64,000 nucleotides of DNA from CAVSJO01 sp963728445 (GTDB lineage: Bacteria > Gemmatimonadota > Gemmatimonadetes > Longimicrobiales > RSA9). The position numbers and the translations under genes were made by a program. The stretch spans positions 62,001-126,000 of the forward strand of contig CAVSJO010000005.1 of NCBI GenBank assembly GCA_963728445.1, in the 5' to 3' direction. A model generated the notes under the pieces. That model made no database searches and was not told the origin of the DNA. It saw only the letters and a program-made list of their open reading frames with translations. Shown piece after piece: positions 23,451 through 31,846 of the stretch (its first letter is position 1; each line of letters starts with the position of its first letter).

Positions 23451-24737
23451 TCAGCCGCCGCCGCCGTAGTTGGGGTTGTTGTCCACCTCTGCCCGCGGCG
23501 TGGGCAGGCATGTCACGTCGCCGAAGGTGCCGCCAACCGCGTCGGCGTAGTAGGGCGTGCCGGCGGGCGGGACGTACGGGGTCTTGTCGGGGTTGCGCCG
23601 CCAGTCGCCCTCGTGGACGGCCTCGAGATAGAAGTCGCGCGCCTTCTGGTCGAGGAGCTGGACCAGCGTGCCCGTGTCGGCGACGAAGTCCTCATCGTCG
23701 CCGCTGTTGGAGCCCGGCTCGTTCCGCGCTGCGATGAGCGCGAGTGCCTCCGTGGGGTCTCCCTGCATGAGCTTCGCCTCGGCGGAGATGTACTGCGCCT
23801 CCAGTCCCGAGGACAGTCGCAGCGGCGCGTCCCAGCCGGGGTACTTCGTCTGGTGGTAGAAGTCGAAGTCGTTGCCCTGGCTCTTCACCGGGTTGCCGGA
23901 GCCGTCCACCGTGAGCGCGTACTGGATGCGCGGGTCGTTCAGGTCGCGGTAGTACGGCGGAACCACCAGGGACGGACGGGCCAGCGTGAAGCTGTACACC
24001 GTGTTGCCCAGGCGGCCGCGGTAGGACGGATCGTCTGCCTTCGGCACCATGAACTCGAAGTCTGCCGGAACGTTGGCCGCGGCCGCGGCCGCCGCCGCGT
24101 ACTCGCCGCGGAACAGCTGCGCCCGGGCCATGCCGACGTACGACGCATTCACGATGTCGGCATCGCCCGACTGCGTGCCCGCGTCTATCGCGGCCTGGAA
24201 GCGGTTGATGGCCTCCTGCATCGCCTGGTCGGACGGGGTGCCGCTGCCGAGGTTGTCGAGCCCGCTGCTGATCACCACTTCGCAGAAGTTCTCCGCCTCC
24301 AGCAGGATCGCGTACGCCGAGGCGAAGTTCGCCTTGGCGAGGACTCCCTGGGGCGGCGTCGGCGCGGCGTTCGCCAGCTCCAGCACCTTCTCGTTCGTCG
24401 AGATGGCCAGTTCCAGCGGCTGGTACACCTCGCCGTCCAGCGTGCCGTTCGTGAACTCGACGACGCGCCGGCCGATGTCGTTACGCGTCGGGAACGTGTC
24501 GCCCACGTACGCCTCGCCGCTGAACCACGCGCTGTAGACGACGATGTTGTCGAACGCGTCGAACAGGTTCTGCAGGGCCGAGCTGGCGAACGTCGGCAGG
24601 TCCGCGTTGGGGTCGATGGTGGACGCGTCGATGACCGTCGGGTCCGCGACGTCCAGGAAATTGTTGCAGGCGGACGCGCCCAGCAGCGCTACCAGCGCCG
24701 TGGCCGCTCCGACCATCCGATATCGTGGCTTGCGCAT
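23451..24737 (-). CDS. SusD/RagB-like outer-membrane lipoprotein
   Basis: Surface-exposed substrate-binding partner of a SusC channel, 428 residues. The signal peptide ends at a lipobox (ALLGASAC-N) followed by NFLDVADPTVID, the classic SusD start. TPR-like helices follow (MQEAINRFQAAIDAGTQSGDADIVNASYVGMARAQLFRGEYAAAAAAAANV), then the C-terminal block with LRLSSGLEAQYISAEAKLMQGD and LLDQKARDFYLEAVHEGDWRRN. It starts 12 bases after the susC stop on the same strand. The substrate is unknown; no glycosidase or peptidase belonging to a utilisation locus is adjacent. Confidence 0.95.
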   Translation of the reverse strand: MRKPRYRMVGAATALVALLGASACNNFLDVADPTVIDASTIDPNADLPTFASSALQNLFDAFDNIVVYSAWFSGEAYVGDTFPTRNDIGRRVVEFTNGTLDGEVYQPLELAISTNEKVLELANAAPTPPQGVLAKANFASAYAILLEAENFCEVVISSGLDNLGSGTPSDQAMQEAINRFQAAIDAGTQSGDADIVNASYVGMARAQLFRGEYAAAAAAAANVPADFEFMVPKADDPSYRGRLGNTVYSFTLARPSLVVPPYYRDLNDPRIQYALTVDGSGNPVKSQGNDFDFYHQTKYPGWDAPLRLSSGLEAQYISAEAKLMQGDPTEALALIAARNEPGSNSGDDEDFVADTGTLVQLLDQKARDFYLEAVHEGDWRRNPDKTPYVPPAGTPYYADAVGGTFGDVTCLPTPRAEVDNNPNYGGGG

Positions 24738-24749
24738 GGCGTCTCTTCC

Positions 24750-27700
24750 TCAGAATGTCAGATTGAGCTTGACGACCCACCGCCGCGGCTGCGGGATGGT
24801 CAGGAAGTCCTCGCGCTGGAACGTGGCCGCACCCGAGTTGCGGGTAGCCTGCGCCAGCACCTCCGGATCCGCTCCGGCGTAGTTCGTCCAGAGCGCCAGG
24901 TTGCGACCGCCGACTGTCAACGAAGCGGTCGTGGCCTTCATCTGCTGCGCCCAGTCGCGCGGCAGCGTCAGCGTCGCCGCCACCTCGCGCAGTCGCAGGA
25001 AGCCGCCGTCCTGGATGTACGCCTCGTTCACCTGCGTGTACGCCACGGGCTTCCCATCCTGGTTCACGAACGGGCCGTAGCGCCGGATCAGCTCCGCCTG
25101 GCCCAGGTTCCGCTCCACCGCCAGCTCCGAGTTCTGGAACGCGCGGTCCCGGAACTGGGCCGTGTTGTTGTAGATCTTGAAGTTCCGCTTCCAGTCCAGC
25201 TGGCCGCTGAGGGAGACGTTGTTCATGATCGTGAACGTCGACCCGAGGTTGCCCTCGAACGTCGGAAGGTAGTTGCCTACGAACGTCAGGTCGTTGGTCA
25301 CCGTCGCCTGACCGGCCACCGTGTCGATGGACACGATCTTGTTCGTCACGAAGGCGCCCAGTGGCAGCCCCTCCTGGAAGCGGTTCAGACTGCCGAACGC
25401 CGCCACCTCGCCGAGACTGACCAGCTCGTTGTGCAGCGTGCTGCCCGCCACGTGGAAGTCCCACGTGAAGTTCGGCGTACTCACCGGCGTGCCGCGCAGC
25501 GAAACCTCCCAGCCGCGGTTCAGCACCTCGCCGATGTTGCGGTACGGATTCGTGCTGAAGCCGGACGACGGCGGGATCGGCACCTGCAGGATCAGGTCGG
25601 TGGTCTTCTTGTTGTAGTACGTCAACTCCAGGCCGATGCGCTGGTCCAGGAAGCCGGCGTCGAGGCCCACCTCGAACTCCGTCCCCTTCTCCGGTCGGAG
25701 GTCGTAGTTGCCCGGCCGGGCCGGCACGACGCCGGCGCCCGTGCCGCCGCCCACGATGGCGTACGGCGACGCCTCGTACGTCTCCAGCGACGCGCCGGCG
25801 CTGGGCGCCCGGCCCGTCGTGCCGTACGCGGCCCGCAGGCGCAGCTCCGGCACCAGCGAGGAGATGCCCTGCCAGAAATCCTCATCCGAGATCACGTACG
25901 ACGCGCCCACTTTCGGCAGGAAGAACGGCTTGGCATTCTCGCCGAAGGACGAGAACTGGTCGACGCGTGCGCCGAGCTGCAGGAACAGCCGGTCCCAGAG
26001 GCCCACGTCCAGCTCGCTCAGGTACCCTACGGACGTGGTCTTCTGGTAATCCTGGTTCGCGCTGATCTGCGACGCGTCGCCCACCACGCGGTTCGCGTTC
26101 GTCACGAAGCCCGTGCCGTTCGCCGACACGTTGTCCAGGATCTCCGCGATCACCTGGGCGCCCACCGACAGGTCGGCGGTGTACTGCTTGTCGGCGCCGA
26201 AGGCGCTGCTCGCCTTGCCGAGATAGTCGAACGTGTAGATGTCGTAGTTGATGCGCTCCTCTTCCAGGCTGCCCGTGTCCGTGTCGCCGTTGTACCAGAC
26301 GAGGTCGTTCTTCGGGAAGTACTGGGTGCCGTTCGTGCGCGACACGTCCGCCCCCATCGTCAGACGGTTCGTCAGCCAGGAGAGCGGCGTGTAGTTTACC
26401 TGGACCGTCGGCTCGTAGCGCAGCGTCTCCACCTGGCTGAAGATGCTGCCGATCGCGTTCTGGTCACGCTGCGGGATGTACCACCCGCCCACCGCCGCGC
26501 CGTCGGAGTTCGTCGTCACCGTGTAGGGCCGGCCCAGCAGCGCGCCGCCCATGTACCCGTAGATGTTGTTGTCGTTGATGGGAAGATTCCGGTTCGTCAG
26601 CCCCAGCCCCAGCCCCGCCTCCACGCTCAGGCTCGGGGTGGGAACGAAGTTGAAGTTGAGGCGGCCGTTCTTCCGCTCGAGGTGGTTGTTCGGCAGCGTG
26701 CCCTCTTCCTTGTCCCAGCCGCCGGACACGAAGTAGCCGAAGTTGTCGCCGCCGCCCCGGCCGCTGTATCCGAGCGACTTGTACGAGCCGTCGCGCAGCG
26801 AGCTCGTGCGCAGAAGCGGGTTGTCGGACACGACGGTGCCCACCGGCTGGCCGCGGCACAGGTCGCTGCTGCTGGTGGGACCCACGCGCGACGCCGAGCA
26901 CGCGGCGAAGTTCGCCGGCGGTGTCCAGTTGGGCTGGATGCCGTTGTACTCCAGCGAGATGTTCTGCGTGAAGTGGGCGCCCATTCGCCCCTTCTTCGTG
27001 AAGATCTGGATCACGCCCGCAGAGGCGTCGGCGCCGTACAGCGTGGCCGCGGCCGGACCCTTCACCACCTCGATGTGATCGATGTCCTCGGGGTTCAGGT
27101 CGAACAGCTGGCTGACGCCCTGACCCCCGATGTTGATGTCGTTCAGCGTCCGCGCGTTCGCGCGCACCCCGTCGACGAAGACCAGCGGCTCGTTGGACAG
27201 CGAGATCGACGACGCGCCGCGGATGCGGATCTGCTGCGCCGTGCCGCTCACGCCCGACGAGCTCGTAACCTGAACGCCCGGTACCGCCGCCGTCAGCACG
27301 TCCGTGACGTTGGTCGACGTCCCCCTTTCCACCTTCTTCGAGGCGTCGATCGTCGAGACCACCGCCGGCTGCTCGCGCCGCTCCACGCGGCCCGACGTGC
27401 CGGTCACGACGATCTCGCCCAACGCCACGGCCGATTGCTTCAGCGCGAAGTCCGCCGTGGCGGACTGCCCCGCCGCAACCGTCACCTTCCGCGTGGCCGT
27501 CGTGTAGCCGAGGCCGCTCACCTGCACCTCAGCCTCTCCCTCCGGCACGTTCAGCAGCAGGTAACGACCGTCCTGATTCGTCAGGGTGCCCAGCGCGGTG
27601 CCCGTGACGTACACCTGAATGTTCGCCAACGGCTGCTGCGTCGACACGTCCGTCACCTGGCCCGAGATCGTGCCTCGCTGCTGGGCATGCCCGGCGCTGG

Positions 27701-27764
27701 CACTGATCAGAGTGAGCGCTGCCGCCAGCGCCCAAGGCCCCAACCTCCGGCCTGACCTCCTCAT
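24750..27764 (-). CDS. SusC/RagA-like TonB-dependent outer-membrane channel
   Basis: TonB-linked channel of 1004 residues. Order: signal peptide (ending GHAQ), carboxypeptidase-like domain RGTISGQVTDVSTQQPLANIQVYV (about 25-110), plug with GEIVVTGTSGR, TNVTDVLTAAVPGVQVTSSSGVSG, IRIRGASSISLSNEPLVFVDGV and IDHIEVVKGPAAATLYGADASAGVIQIFTKKG, then a 22-strand barrel ending PRRWVVKLNLTF. ATG at 27764 is preferred since GGAGGA precedes it; an in-frame extension upstream lacks a signal. The 300 bases upstream (27765-28073) hold no gene and no promoter I can name. It is expected to pair with the SusD encoded directly downstream. Confidence 0.96.
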   Translation of the reverse strand: MRRSGRRLGPWALAAALTLISASAGHAQQRGTISGQVTDVSTQQPLANIQVYVTGTALGTLTNQDGRYLLLNVPEGEAEVQVSGLGYTTATRKVTVAAGQSATADFALKQSAVALGEIVVTGTSGRVERREQPAVVSTIDASKKVERGTSTNVTDVLTAAVPGVQVTSSSGVSGTAQQIRIRGASSISLSNEPLVFVDGVRANARTLNDINIGGQGVSQLFDLNPEDIDHIEVVKGPAAATLYGADASAGVIQIFTKKGRMGAHFTQNISLEYNGIQPNWTPPANFAACSASRVGPTSSSDLCRGQPVGTVVSDNPLLRTSSLRDGSYKSLGYSGRGGGDNFGYFVSGGWDKEEGTLPNNHLERKNGRLNFNFVPTPSLSVEAGLGLGLTNRNLPINDNNIYGYMGGALLGRPYTVTTNSDGAAVGGWYIPQRDQNAIGSIFSQVETLRYEPTVQVNYTPLSWLTNRLTMGADVSRTNGTQYFPKNDLVWYNGDTDTGSLEEERINYDIYTFDYLGKASSAFGADKQYTADLSVGAQVIAEILDNVSANGTGFVTNANRVVGDASQISANQDYQKTTSVGYLSELDVGLWDRLFLQLGARVDQFSSFGENAKPFFLPKVGASYVISDEDFWQGISSLVPELRLRAAYGTTGRAPSAGASLETYEASPYAIVGGGTGAGVVPARPGNYDLRPEKGTEFEVGLDAGFLDQRIGLELTYYNKKTTDLILQVPIPPSSGFSTNPYRNIGEVLNRGWEVSLRGTPVSTPNFTWDFHVAGSTLHNELVSLGEVAAFGSLNRFQEGLPLGAFVTNKIVSIDTVAGQATVTNDLTFVGNYLPTFEGNLGSTFTIMNNVSLSGQLDWKRNFKIYNNTAQFRDRAFQNSELAVERNLGQAELIRRYGPFVNQDGKPVAYTQVNEAYIQDGGFLRLREVAATLTLPRDWAQQMKATTASLTVGGRNLALWTNYAGADPEVLAQATRNSGAATFQREDFLTIPQPRRWVVKLNLTF

Positions 27765-28073
27765 GGCTCCTCCGTGGTCTCTTGCCCTCGGGAAGACGCC
27801 CTCCCCGCACAGAGGCTTCGTGCGCGTGTGAGCGTCGCGATGCGCTGCGACCTCCGGGGCCGCAGGCGGTGAAGCCGATTGTTCGTGGCTACGAAGTGGG
27901 TTTGAGTCCGGTGCGGTTCCCCGGCTCAGGGGGACAACGTTTGAGCGCAAAGATGTGTGACGGATGCCCAAATCGCCAGAAGCCCGCTCGGTTCCTGACG
28001 AACGACCGGGCCCTTGCTCCGTCGAGCTAGGGACGTGGCCGCGTCGTCGTGAAGACAGCGCGGCGGCGCGGCC

Positions 28074-28202
28074 TCACATCCACGGCTCGTCCGCGCTGGG
28101 CCCGTAGATGGCAGGGACGCGCCCGTCGGCCATGCGCAGGTATACCGACAGCTGGCCGCGGTGATGGATCTGGTCGTGGAGCAGGAACCAGAGGAATCGC
28201 AT
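28074..28202 (-). pseudogene. C-terminal fragment of a DinB-family protein
   Basis: About 42 codons, FLWFLLHDQIHHRGQLSVYLRMADGRVPAIYGPSADEPWM, match the end of DinB/DUF664 metalloenzymes, including the last metal-binding histidines (HDQIHHRGQ). The N-terminal two thirds are absent. In the same frame upstream there is unrelated sequence leading to a kinase N-terminus, so a recombination or deletion joined two genes. Confidence 0.7.
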
Positions 28203-28389
28203 ACGTGCCCCGTGCGAGGATCTCGCCCGGGAGGCGCGCGGTCTCGAAGAGACCTCGCGGATCGAGGACGAGATCGCTCGTATCGTCGGGGAGATTCGAG
28301 CGCTCACCCCACGGGCAGCTAACCCGGTCGAGAGGGAGAGCACCGGGTCAGTTCGCCAGCCCCGGGCACGCGTTCGGGTGCACCCGGCT

Positions 28390-28517
28390 CGGCGCGAGTC
28401 TCGCTCGTGCTTGAGATCCCGAGCGAGACTGACCGTCGCCATTCCGCCCGCGCCGACTTCACGCACGATGGAATAGCGGCCTTCGAGCGCGGGCTTGAGT
28501 ATTTCGACGCCACCCAT
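28390..28517 (-). pseudogene. N-terminal fragment of a Ser/Thr protein kinase
   Basis: Starts MGGVEILKPALEGRYSIVREVGAGGMATVSLARDLKH, the opening of a bacterial Ser/Thr kinase with its glycine-rich loop (compare the intact kinases at 42.8 and 43.2 kb). Homology stops after about 40 codons, where unrelated sequence follows. It shares the frame of the DinB-like tail downstream and faces away from higB. Confidence 0.7.
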
Positions 28518-28550
28518 AACGCTTGACGTTAATAACGCCCGGCGTTATGA
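28516..28550. promoter_or_regulatory. higBA promoter and palindromic operators
   Basis: Perfect palindrome ATAACGCC-C-GGCGTTAT at 28532-28548, preceded by a related imperfect one (ATAACG CTTGA CGTTAA, from 28516). TTGACG (28523-28528) and TTATGA (28545-28550) form a promoter with a 16-base spacer, so the palindromes cover -35 to -10. The GTG of higB is eight bases beyond, giving a nearly leaderless message. This is the expected site for HigA or HigBA autorepression. Confidence 0.75.
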
Positions 28551-28557
28551 TTTTCCC

Positions 28558-28839
28558 GTGATCAAGACCTTCAAGGATCGCGACACGGAGCGCCTTTTCC
28601 GAAGGGAGCCGATCAAACGACCTGGCCCCGCGGTCCAGCGAGTCGCCCTTCGGAAGCTTCGGATGCTCGACTCGGCCACGGTCCTGGAAGATTTGCAGGT
28701 GCCCCCGGCGAATCGCCTCGAGAAGCTCAGGGGTGACCGTGCTGGGCAGTACAGCATCCGGGTGAATCAGCAGTGGCGGGTCTGCTTCGTCTGGCGTTCC
28801 GGGCATGCGTTCGACGTCGAGATCGTCGACTACCATTAG
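28558..28839 (+). CDS. higB: HigB-type mRNA interferase toxin
   Basis: RelE-superfamily toxin of 93 residues, the usual HigB length. VIKTFKDRDTERLFRRE opens the fold, RKLRMLDSATVLEDLQVPPANRLEKLRGDRAGQYSIRVNQQWRVCFVW contains the conserved basic and aromatic residues, and VEIVDYH closes it with the C-terminal histidine. Such toxins cut mRNA at the ribosome. GTG at 28558 is the start because homology begins there. higA follows 10 bases later. The toxin-first order is typical of higBA. Confidence 0.94.
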   Translation: MIKTFKDRDTERLFRREPIKRPGPAVQRVALRKLRMLDSATVLEDLQVPPANRLEKLRGDRAGQYSIRVNQQWRVCFVWRSGHAFDVEIVDYH

Positions 28840-28849
28840 AGGAGGCTCC

Positions 28850-29149
28850 ATGGCCATGACAACTCTCCCCCCAGTCCACCCCGGAGAGGTCCTGTTCGAG
28901 GAGTTCCTCGAGCCGTCGGGCATCAGCCAGTACCGTCTGGCCAAGGATATCAGTGTGCCTCCGCGCCGTATCAACGAGATCGTCCACGGCAAGCGCTCTG
29001 TGACGGCAGACACGGCGCTACGCTTGGCTCGGTACTTCGGCACCTCGGACCGCTTCTGGCTCAATCTCCAGGCCAGCTACGACCTGGATGTTGAGCGGGA
29101 CAAGCTGGGTGACCGGCTGGAGGCCGAGGTCGTGCGGCGCGCTGGCTGA
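28850..29149 (+). CDS. higA: HigA-type antitoxin (XRE helix-turn-helix)
   Basis: DNA-binding antitoxin of 99 residues. VHPGEVLFEEFLEPSGISQYRLAKDISVPPRRINEIVHGKRSVTADTALRLARYFGTSDRFWLNLQASYDL is the standard HigA/VapI family sequence with its helix-turn-helix (ISQYRLAKDISVPPRRINEI). GGAGG precedes the ATG at 28850; a second in-frame ATG at 28856 is possible. It should neutralise HigB and repress from the palindromes upstream. The downstream 400 bases contain only weak, broken coding signal. Confidence 0.95.
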   Translation: MAMTTLPPVHPGEVLFEEFLEPSGISQYRLAKDISVPPRRINEIVHGKRSVTADTALRLARYFGTSDRFWLNLQASYDLDVERDKLGDRLEAEVVRRAG

Positions 29150-29233
29150 CGCGCCTCCTCAGCATGAAGATACTGAGTGGCTGGCTGGACCAGGCACTGG
29201 TGGACCAGCGGCGCGAGAGCGTGCGCGCCGGCG

Positions 29234-29481
29234 TCACCGGTGTGCCTCGCGGACTTTGCGGAGCATCTCGTTGAACGCTGCCATCGCGCGGTGCACCCCG
29301 AAGTCGCGGACGTCGGCGGGCGTTTTCGCGTCCCGCATCTCGGCGGGGTAGTACCTGTGAACGAACATGGGGTAGTTGGGGACAGCCCGCCCCGGAGGCG
29401 GCCGAAGCCGTGCCGCGTGCCACCGACGTCGCGCACGTCCACGCTCAGCTCACCGCCTTGCCGTAGGTCCCCACGGGTCAT
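29234..29481 (-). pseudogene. Possible broken hypothetical gene
   Basis: On the minus strand, MTRGDLRQGGELSVDVRDVGGTRHGFGRLRGG in one frame gives way to a second frame with FVHRYYPAEMRDAKTPADVRDFGVHRAMAAFNEMLRKVREAHR before TGA at 29234. The second piece has a natural composition (amphipathic helices) but I do not recognise the family. A frameshifted small gene is the simplest reading. The rest of 29150-29561 shows nothing else. Confidence 0.3.
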
Positions 29482-29561
29482 GGCCAGACATCGCAGAAAG
29501 CGCCAGGATACCGATCACGGCGGCCTGGACCCACCCTCTGATGAAGACGAGTCGCTCCACC

Positions 29562-31055
29562 TCAGGCAATCGATTCTACAGAAACCGGGCTCGACCACAA
29601 CGCCAGTGCAAGCAGCCCAAGGCCCGCGGTGATGGCTGTCGTGAGCTTCCTGATTTCATCCACGGGCATCTCGTCGATCAGGGTGACCCCGCTGCGCCAC
29701 ATCATGATGTCGGTATAAAAGACACAGATCGCCGTCCCGAGCATGACAAGTACGACGAGGAATGCGAGCATTCGTAGGATCAGCCGAGTTTGCCCCCGAT
29801 CTGTGGGTCTTGGCGATAGGCTGCGGGTGCCGCGAAATAGTCCTGTGGCCAGCCAGTACGCGATCAACATGCCCAGCATGGCAACGCCATAAGCCGACCA
29901 GTGGATTTTGTGCGTCACATCAATCGCTTCGGCGCATCGGGCTGCGCCTTCATCAACCTCGATCATGGACAGCCAGGCGCAGCTGAGATCGAAATCCAGC
30001 TGCGCGCCGCTGGTGGAATTGGCGAGAAAGTAGAAGCCATCTCCCGTGTTCGGCCGCACGTAGATCTGCGTATTCCAGTTGGAATTGTTTCCGCCATGCC
30101 CGATGAGCAGGCCAGAGGGCGTTTCCCATCGCGTATAGCTCATGCCGAAACTCGCGTCGGGTTCCGTTGGCGCGAAGGCGGCAGCAAGCGAAGCAGGCGT
30201 CAGGACACCTCCGCCGTCGATGTGCGCCACCACGAACCGCTCCATATCGTCGCCGGAGACATAACCGCCGGCAGCAGCGAGCGCGACGTTTCGGAGATCC
30301 TCGATGTGGTTTCCATGGTATGCAAATGCGTCGGCACGGGTGGGCAGGGCGGAAGGAATGAAGCCGCTGTTCTTCATGGCGAGCGGCTTCAACACCAGTT
30401 TCTGCAGCGCCGTATCGAAGTCGAGCCCCGTGACATCTTCGATCATCATCTGCAGCAGCACATACCCTCCGCCCGAGTAGACCCGTTGCGATCCCGGCCT
30501 TCGGACCACGGCCAGTGGCTCGAACTCTTCGGAAAGCTGAACGGCATCGACGGGTTGCTCTTCACGGACGCTATAGCCGCCGTATCCATGGATATTTGTC
30601 CCGCCGGTATGCCGCAGCAGTCGCCGGACAGTCACGTCTTCCAGTGAAAATGGGCTCGGCGGTAATACGAACCGCTTCAGGTATCGGTTGACGGGCGCGT
30701 CCAGTTCGATGGTCCCCTGCTGGGCGAGGGCCAACACCGCCCAGACCGTCAACGGTTTCGATACCGAGCCGATGTTGAACGTCGTCTCCCCAGTGACTGG
30801 TTTTCCATCCGCTGTGGCTCGACCCATTCTCGCGGACCATATGACCTCGCCGCCCTTGATTGCGCCTGCGGCAACGCCAGCGATTGAATATCGCTGCATC
30901 GCGCTGGCTAGCACCTGGTTCAGGCTGGCACTGATCTCATTGGGCGAGTCGTCTGGATCGATCTGCACGAATCGACGGAGGTCAGAGGCCGTCCATAGTG
31001 CAGCAAGCCCAGCCGCTATGGCCATGCCCGACCTCAATAACACTACATTTCTCAT
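29562..31055 (-). CDS. Membrane-anchored serine hydrolase (class C beta-lactamase fold)
   Basis: Protein of 497 residues. An N-terminal signal anchor is followed by the beta-lactamase-like domain: SxxK as SVSK in TFNIGSVSKPLTVWAVL, the middle motif around YSGGGYVLLQ, and HGGNNSNW as the third motif. LRHTGGTNIHGYGG also fits the family. The C-terminal 110 residues carry about three transmembrane helices (SAYGVAMLGMLIAYWLATGLF, LAFLVVLVMLGTAICVFY, and the last one ending LALWSS). Such proteins act as peptidases or esterases; the substrate is unknown. The gene is visibly less GC-rich than its neighbours, suggesting transfer. Confidence 0.88.
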   Translation of the reverse strand: MRNVVLLRSGMAIAAGLAALWTASDLRRFVQIDPDDSPNEISASLNQVLASAMQRYSIAGVAAGAIKGGEVIWSARMGRATADGKPVTGETTFNIGSVSKPLTVWAVLALAQQGTIELDAPVNRYLKRFVLPPSPFSLEDVTVRRLLRHTGGTNIHGYGGYSVREEQPVDAVQLSEEFEPLAVVRRPGSQRVYSGGGYVLLQMMIEDVTGLDFDTALQKLVLKPLAMKNSGFIPSALPTRADAFAYHGNHIEDLRNVALAAAGGYVSGDDMERFVVAHIDGGGVLTPASLAAAFAPTEPDASFGMSYTRWETPSGLLIGHGGNNSNWNTQIYVRPNTGDGFYFLANSTSGAQLDFDLSCAWLSMIEVDEGAARCAEAIDVTHKIHWSAYGVAMLGMLIAYWLATGLFRGTRSLSPRPTDRGQTRLILRMLAFLVVLVMLGTAICVFYTDIMMWRSGVTLIDEMPVDEIRKLTTAITAGLGLLALALWSSPVSVESIA

Positions 31056-31141
31056 GAATATACTCCGGGCGTTCAGGGAGGCAGCCGGCTCACCCGCGTC
31101 CCCGTCTCGGTTGCGCTGATCGGCGAATTGCAGGGCACCGG

Positions 31142-31714
31142 TCAGATGAAGGCGCCGAAGAGCACCGAGGCGGCGGGCGTGACCGCGGTCAACAGATCGG
31201 AGAAGGCGAGAGGGGTCATGCCGTTCCTACGGCCGTCCGCCGCACTTGGTTGCACGGCGGCATCGCTTCGCCGCCGCCGGCTGTTCAGCAGCGCGATCGC
31301 GATCGACATCGACATGAAGCCGATGCCGTAGATCACGAACATGAGATTCACGTCGCGGACGCTGGTGATGCCCCGTGTGCGGACATCCGGTCCGATCGGC
31401 AGTGCCCATCAGGATCGCGCCGAAGCCGGTGACAGCGCTGACCATGTAGCGGAGCGGATAGACGAACACGAGGACGGTGAACACGAGGAGGCAGCTCAGA
31501 ACGATGGTCGCACCGTCGTCAGGCCGTAGTGCCGGCTCCAGCGGTGGTGTCCGTTCCAGAACACCATGAGAAGGGCCGCGCTCAGAACGAAGCCAGGCAC
31601 GTGCAACAGGGCTCGCGTCAGCGCAGACGCGAAGGCCGCGTCCGTGAACGTCTCGATGCGTGTCATGTCCAGCCCGCGCAGCCTGAACTCACTCGAGCGG
31701 TCTGAAATCGTCAC
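31142..31714 (-). pseudogene. Broken TMEM175-family potassium-channel-like gene
   Basis: The start (GTG at 31714 after GGCGAGGGAG) gives a short leader, then FRLRGLDMTRIETFTDAAFA, the RxxxFSD-like motif of TMEM175/DUF1211 proteins, and later VLSAALLMVFWNGHHRWSRHYGL. The part between is shortened. After a stop at 31496 another frame continues FTVLVFVYPLRYMVSAVTGFGAILMG, and a third frame NLMFVIYGIGFMSMSIAIALLNSRRRR. So the gene has an internal deletion and at least two frame breaks and is almost certainly dead. Confidence 0.8.
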
Positions 31715-31846
31715 TACTCCCTCGCCTCCTTGAGGAGCGCTGCCGCTGTATCCGCGGCCGGGCCTTTCGCATGACCCATGATCGTGCAAGAGGATTCAGC
31801 CACGACAGCGGAGAAGCGTGTCGGGGGGCGCGTATTCGCCGGGGGC

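Noticed and set aside
23370..27755. Open + strand frame of 1461 codons opposite susC/susD
   Set aside because: Arginine- and valine-rich shadow with no domain; the minus-strand SusC and SusD are unmistakable.
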